From Alphaproteobacteria bacterium (GTDB lineage Bacteria; Pseudomonadota; Alphaproteobacteria; Acetobacterales; Acetobacteraceae): a DNA stretch of 9,907 nucleotides. Shown here in pieces: positions 6,057 to 9,907 of the stretch (positions are counted from its first letter, which is position 1; each line of letters opens with the position of its first letter). The notes under the pieces were generated by a model, which saw only the letters and a program-made list of their open reading frames with translations, was not told the origin of the DNA and ran no database searches. Position numbers and translations under genes: made by a program. Location of the stretch: the NCBI GenBank assembly GCA_026225015.1, contig JAMFRY010000145.1:1-9907 (forward strand), written 5' to 3'.

Positions 6057-7979
6057 TTACTCCCGCTCTGGCTTCTCCTCAATCGTATTCAGCACGATTT
6101 GCGGCGTGAGGATTTGTGGCAGCATCACCGGCGCGGCGCTTGCCGGGTAGTACAAATATAGCGGCACGCCGTCGCGGTTGTTTTCTTGCAGCAGCCGGCT
6201 GATCTCGGGGTCGCGCTGCGTCCAGTCGCCGACCAGCAAGTGAATTTTTTTTCCAGCAAAAACGGCTTGCACCTGCGCGTTGGCCAAAGTGCTCCGCTCG
6301 TTCACCAGGCAGGTGACGCACCATGCCGCGGTCAGGTCGATGAAGACCGGTGCGTGGGCGGCGCGCAGTCCGGTGAGCCGTGCGGCGCTGTAGGGCTCCG
6401 CGCCGGGCGGGACAAGCAATGCCGCCGCCTGGCTGTTGTGCAGGAAGGGCAACGTGAGCAGCGCCAGCGCCGCGGCGGGGCGGAGCGGTTTGACCGTTAG
6501 CGCCGCCGAGAGCGCCAAAGCCCCTAGCCCGAGCAGCAACAGCCCGGCGCGGCCCGCCTCGCGCGTCATCACCCAGGCCAACCACAGGAAGGTTGCGAAC
6601 ATCGGGATGCTTAGGATGCGTTGCAGCTTCACCATCCAATGGCCGGGGCGCGGCAAGGCGCGGGCCACGGCCGGGATCAGCGCCACCATCAGAAACGGCG
6701 CCGCCAGGCCCAGCCCGAGGCACAAGAAGATACCAAAGCCGGCGGCCAAAGGCGCCGCCAGCGCGGCGGCAATGGCGCCGCCCATGAAAGGAGCGGTGCA
6801 CGGCGTTGCGGTAGTCACGGCAAGCAGGCCGGTGAAAAAACTGCCGCGGTGCGCAAGCTCGCGGGCAAACCGCGCATGCAGCGAGATTTCGAACAGCCCC
6901 GCAAGGTTTAGCCCGACAGCAAGGATGAGCCACCCCATCAACGCAACAAAAACCGGCGATTGGAACTGGAACCCCCAGCCCAAATCCCCGCCGAGCGCGC
7001 GTAGGCCGATCAGCAAAGCGCCGAGCGCCAGCATGGCGGTGAGCACGCCGGCGGAGTAGCCCAAAGCCTCCTGGCGGATATGTGCCGAAGCGGCGCCGCT
7101 GAAACGGGTGAGGGTGAGCGCCTTCATCGCCAGAATCGGGAACACGCAAGGCATCAGGTTGAGGAGCAGCCCGCCCAGAAAGGCCGATCCCAGCCAGACG
7201 GCGAGCGGCGTGGAAGCGAGCGCGGCTGGGCCTGGGATGGCCGCAACGGAAACCGCCTGAATCGCACCGCTGGGATCGGTGATTTCCAGTACGCCGGTCA
7301 AGTTTCTGGTCGGGTCGAAGCCGGCCGCGGGCGTGAGCTTGAGGATCATGCCGTCCGGACCGAAACCCAGAATCTGCGGCGCGCGGTTGATGATGGCGTC
7401 CTGCCGGTCGGGGAAAAACCGGGCGAAGCTGACCAAAGCCGGGGTGAGCCCAGCAACGCTCAATCGTCCATCCGGCGCGATCACTGCGGCAAAGGGCGAG
7501 GCTACGATTTTCGGCCCGGCAAAAAAAGCCGCTTGCGGCGCGGCGCCGCCGTTCAAATGCAGGGTGAATTGCGCCCGCTCCGGCACGCAGATATCGCTGC
7601 AAACCAGCCACTCGGCGCTACCATTGACATGGCTTCCAACCCCATTCGCCTGGAAGGCAAGCAGCACATCGCCGCTGAGCACGTATGCCGCCATCGGACC
7701 GATCTGCAAAAATTCCGGCGGCGGGTAGCTCAACGCCCCGGCTCTAGCCGGCGCATCCAGGCTGATCCTTGGCGCAAAACCGGCATCGCCGGGATTCGAC
7801 CAGTAAATATGCCAGCCAGGCGCCAGTTCGAACCGCAAACCGAGTGTCACATTGCCGTTGCGGGCGGCATTGGCCTGCGAGACCAAACTCACTTTGTCAT
7901 GGGCGCTGACAAAAACATTGCTGCTGGCGGCGGCGCACAAGTGTGGCAACAGGAGGAGGAGCAATAGGACCAGGCGCAT
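6057..7979 (-). CDS. dsbD: DsbD/ScsB-type transmembrane thiol:disulfide interchange protein (protein-disulfide reductase)
   Basis: Carries electrons from cytoplasmic thioredoxin across the inner membrane to periplasmic disulfide partners. Read from ATG 7979 the protein has 640 residues. Order: signal peptide with a poly-Leu core (MRLVLLLLLLLPHLCAAAS, 1-19); periplasmic N-terminal domain with the VCSDICVPE cysteine pair (C127, C131); about eight membrane segments from ~258 to ~518 with the redox pair in LMPCVFP (C278) and TATPCTAP (C394); C-terminal thioredoxin-like domain with AAWCVTC (C554, C557). All six cysteines of the relay are present. The CSDICVPE form and length favour the ScsB-like branch over E. 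coli-type DsbD (about 565 residues). In-frame ATGs exist at 8006 and 8111; the 8111 start would bury the signal peptide behind 44 residues and overlap hrpB, so 7979 is preferred, though no start has a good Shine-Dalgarno. Stop is TAA at 6057-6059. No scs or ccm partner is in view. Confidence 0.92.
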   Translation of the reverse strand: MRLVLLLLLLLPHLCAAASSNVFVSAHDKVSLVSQANAARNGNVTLGLRFELAPGWHIYWSNPGDAGFAPRISLDAPARAGALSYPPPEFLQIGPMAAYVLSGDVLLAFQANGVGSHVNGSAEWLVCSDICVPERAQFTLHLNGGAAPQAAFFAGPKIVASPFAAVIAPDGRLSVAGLTPALVSFARFFPDRQDAIINRAPQILGFGPDGMILKLTPAAGFDPTRNLTGVLEITDPSGAIQAVSVAAIPGPAALASTPLAVWLGSAFLGGLLLNLMPCVFPILAMKALTLTRFSGAASAHIRQEALGYSAGVLTAMLALGALLIGLRALGGDLGWGFQFQSPVFVALMGWLILAVGLNLAGLFEISLHARFARELAHRGSFFTGLLAVTTATPCTAPFMGGAIAAALAAPLAAGFGIFLCLGLGLAAPFLMVALIPAVARALPRPGHWMVKLQRILSIPMFATFLWLAWVMTREAGRAGLLLLGLGALALSAALTVKPLRPAAALALLTLPFLHNSQAAALLVPPGAEPYSAARLTGLRAAHAPVFIDLTAAWCVTCLVNERSTLANAQVQAVFAGKKIHLLVGDWTQRDPEISRLLQENNRDGVPLYLYYPASAAPVMLPQILTPQIVLNTIEEKPERE

Positions 7980-8027
7980 CGGCGCTATATCGCATGTAGC
8001 GCGCATAAATGGTACGTTGCGCGTAGA
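7980..8027. promoter_or_regulatory. Divergent 48-bp intergenic region between dsbD and hrpB
   Basis: Both start codons face away from this 48-bp gap, so any promoters must overlap each other or lie inside the opposite gene. CATAAA (8004-8009, + strand) is a weak -10-like match for hrpB, and TATAGC (7984-7989 read on the - strand) a weak one for dsbD. No good -35 boxes are visible. Neither gene has a clear Shine-Dalgarno, so leaderless or weakly initiated transcripts are possible. If dsbD starts at 8006 the gap shrinks to 21 bp. Confidence 0.3.
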
Positions 8028-9907
8028 ATGTTTGATTTGCCCGCCCCTGGTGTGCCCACCCTTGATCTGCCCGTCAACGATGTGCTCCCGGCGCTGCTTG
8101 ACAGAATGCAAAGCGGCAATGCCGTGCTGGTGGCACCTCCTGGCGCCGGGAAAACCACGCTCGTACCGCTGGCGCTGCGCCAGGCCGGGTTTGGCAAGGT
8201 TCTTATGCTGGAACCGCGCCGGCTGGCGGCCCGCGCGGCGGCCATGCGCATGGCGAAACTGCTCGGCGAGCCGGTCGGCGGCCAGGTTGGCTTCCGTACC
8301 CGACTAGAACAGGCCGTATCCGCCGCGACCGGAGTGGAGGTGATTACCGAGGGCCTGCTCACCAGCCGGCTGCTCGGTGATCCCGGCCTCACCGGCATTG
8401 CCTGCGTGATATTCGACGAGGTGCACGAGCGCAGCCTGGAAGCCGATCTTGCGCTGGCCCTGGTGCTGGATTTGCAGCGCACGCTGCGGCCGGAATTGCG
8501 GATAATCGCCATGTCCGCCACCGCCGATGCCGGCGTCTTGGCAAAACTTCTCGATGCCGCCGTTATCCAAAGCGATGGTAGGATGCACGCGGTTGCCGTG
8601 CAGCATAACACGCGCGACATCCCAACCGCGCGCGAACTACCTGAGGCCGCCGCGAAGGCCGTGAAAGACGCCCTGGCGCAGCATCAGGGCGATATTCTGG
8701 TCTTCCTGCCCGGCATGGGTGAAATCCGCCGCACCGAGGCCCTGCTTGCCAGCGTTCCCGCTTTGGTGCTGCCGCTGCATGGCGATCTGCCGCCGGAGGC
8801 GCAGGACCTCGCTTTGCGGGAGCACAGCAGGCGCCGGGTGGTGCTGGCAACCTCCATCGCCGAAACCTCGCTTACCGTGCCCGGCGTGCGGATCGTGGTG
8901 GATGGCGGCTTCCGCCGTTCGCCGCGGCTCGATGTCAGCACCGGGCTTACGCGGCTGACCACGTTGCGCATCAGCCGCGCCGCCGCCACGCAGCGCTCCG
9001 GTCGCGCCGGACGGGAAGCCCCCGGTGTGGCCATTCGGCTCTGGAGCGAAGCCTTGCATCGCGGCCTGCCGAATTTCGATCGGCCGGAGATTTTCGAGGC
9101 TGAATTATCCGGGCTGGTCCTGGCCTGCGCGGCCTGGGGCGAGCAGCCGGAGGATTTGCCGTTTCCTGACGCGCCACCCAGCGGCGCCCTTAAGGCCGCA
9201 CGCGCATTGCTGACCGATCTCGGCGCGCTGGATGAGGGCGGCAAACTCACGTCCGAGGGCAAGGCGATGGCCCGCCTGCGGGCAACACCCAGACTTGCTG
9301 CCATGATGGTGGCGGCGAAATCGCCAGAGGAGCGCGCCTTGGCGGCGGATTTGGCGGCCGTGCTGGAAGAACGCGACCCGCTTTCCCGCAAAACCGATGC
9401 GCCTGCCGATATTTCGCTCCGGCTCGATGCCCTGGCCGGCAAAATTGACGCCGACAGGGGAGTGCTCTTGCGAATCCTGCAGGCGGCGAAAATCTATCGC
9501 GCCCGGCTTGGCTTGCCCGGCGATGCGGTTGCGGTGGGGGATCCGGGTTCGCTGCTGGCCGCTGCCTTTCCGGACCGGGTTGGGCAAAGCCGGGGAGAGC
9601 TTGGCTCCTACCGGCTCTCCGGCGGCGGCAGCGGCAAGCTCGGTGCTACCGATCCATTGGCGCGGAGCCGCCTGCTGGTCGCTGCGTCACTGGACGCCAA
9701 GGGCTCGCGTATCCGCTTAGGCGCGTCTTTGGACGCAGAGCGCTTGCCGGAAACTCTGCGTCAGCGCTGCAAAACCACGCGCGAATCCGGCTTCGATCCG
9801 GTCACCGGCAGCGTGCTGACGCGCGAGCGCCTGCGCCTGGGCGCGCTGATCCTGTCGGACCGTACAGCGCCCGCGGCGCCGGAGGAGATGCAGGCCGCCT
9901 TGGCCAA
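8028..9907 (+). CDS. hrpB: ATP-dependent helicase HrpB, DEAH family (3' end outside window)
   Basis: The frame runs open from ATG 8028 to the window edge: 626 full codons plus two bases. Helicase motifs in order: Walker A APPGAGKTT (36-44), Ia EPRRLAARA (62-70), Ib TEGLLTSRLL (107-116), motif II DEVHERS (130-136), motif III MSATAD (162-167), the second RecA lobe with VFLPGMGEI (225-233), motif V ATSIAETSLTVPGV (274-287) and motif VI QRSGRAGR (322-329). The following region (~355-450) fits the helicase-associated HA2-like part. HrpB proteins are usually about 800-850 residues, so perhaps 180-220 are missing beyond the edge. This is the bacterial RNA/DNA helicase HrpB, not the type III secretion regulator of the same name; its cellular role is poorly defined. 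No in-frame start lies just upstream and no clear Shine-Dalgarno is seen, but the N-terminus aligns well with where the family begins. It is divergent from dsbD with no evident functional link. Confidence 0.93.
   Translation, partial: MFDLPAPGVPTLDLPVNDVLPALLDRMQSGNAVLVAPPGAGKTTLVPLALRQAGFGKVLMLEPRRLAARAAAMRMAKLLGEPVGGQVGFRTRLEQAVSAATGVEVITEGLLTSRLLGDPGLTGIACVIFDEVHERSLEADLALALVLDLQRTLRPELRIIAMSATADAGVLAKLLDAAVIQSDGRMHAVAVQHNTRDIPTARELPEAAAKAVKDALAQHQGDILVFLPGMGEIRRTEALLASVPALVLPLHGDLPPEAQDLALREHSRRRVVLATSIAETSLTVPGVRIVVDGGFRRSPRLDVSTGLTRLTTLRISRAAATQRSGRAGREAPGVAIRLWSEALHRGLPNFDRPEIFEAELSGLVLACAAWGEQPEDLPFPDAPPSGALKAARALLTDLGALDEGGKLTSEGKAMARLRATPRLAAMMVAAKSPEERALAADLAAVLEERDPLSRKTDAPADISLRLDALAGKIDADRGVLLRILQAAKIYRARLGLPGDAVAVGDPGSLLAAAFPDRVGQSRGELGSYRLSGGGSGKLGATDPLARSRLLVAASLDAKGSRIRLGASLDAERLPETLRQRCKTTRESGFDPVTGSVLTRERLRLGALILSDRTAPAAPEEMQAALA

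Noticed and set aside
6079..7611. Long 510-codon minus-strand frame inside dsbD
   Set aside because: It is an out-of-frame shadow of a high-GC gene: the product is Arg/Ala/Gly/Pro-rich low-complexity sequence with no domain, while the overlapping frame encodes a complete DsbD with all cysteine motifs.
7948..7958. Strong AGGAGG-like sequence on the plus strand before hrpB
   Set aside because: It is the complement of the poly-Leu signal peptide codons of dsbD and lies about 70 bases from the hrpB start, too far to act as its ribosome binding site.
7080..7967. 295-codon plus-strand frame antisense to dsbD
   Set aside because: Composition is that of a mirror frame (Arg, Gly, Gln-rich), there is no domain, and it lies fully opposite a well-supported gene.

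Overview
The window is a high-GC bacterial chromosome segment. It reads as an alphaproteobacterium, most likely acetic-acid-bacterium-like (Acetobacteraceae or near relatives). That placement is an inference from the style of the proteins: a GT41/TPR glycosyltransferase fusion, a ScsB-type DsbD, and HrpB. No rRNA or other taxonomic marker is present. No tRNA, CRISPR array, insertion sequence, integrase or attachment site was seen.

Layout: (1) 2-586 (+) is the 3' end of a gene whose product is a tandem array of leucine-anchored, Ser/Thr-rich octapeptides. (2) 587-722 is a gene-free gap, AT-rich at its right end, which probably carries the promoter of the next gene. (3) 723-5192 (+) encodes a 1489-residue fusion: TPRs, an OGT/SPINDLY-like (GT41) glycosyltransferase, a class I SAM methyltransferase, nine more TPRs, and a heptosyltransferase-like (GT9/GT-B) domain. 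(4) 5189-5929 (+) is a FkbM-family methyltransferase that overlaps the fusion gene by ATGA. (5) 5930-6056 is a short convergent gap. (6) 6057-7979 (-) is a DsbD/ScsB-type transmembrane thiol:disulfide reductase with all six expected cysteines. (7) 7980-8027 is a 48-bp divergent gap. (8) 8028 to the window end (+) is the DEAH-box helicase HrpB, cut by the window edge.

The left half looks like a surface-glycosylation locus. The fusion protein could attach a sugar to a protein or extend a glycan, and its methyltransferase domain and the coupled FkbM enzyme could methylate it. The Ser/Thr-rich octapeptide protein directly upstream is a plausible acceptor, but this is inferred only from neighbourhood and composition. 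The right half (dsbD and hrpB) looks like ordinary housekeeping sequence unrelated to the glycan genes. The most unusual items are the five-module fusion, the altered UDP-binding motifs of its GT41 domain, and the octapeptide array.
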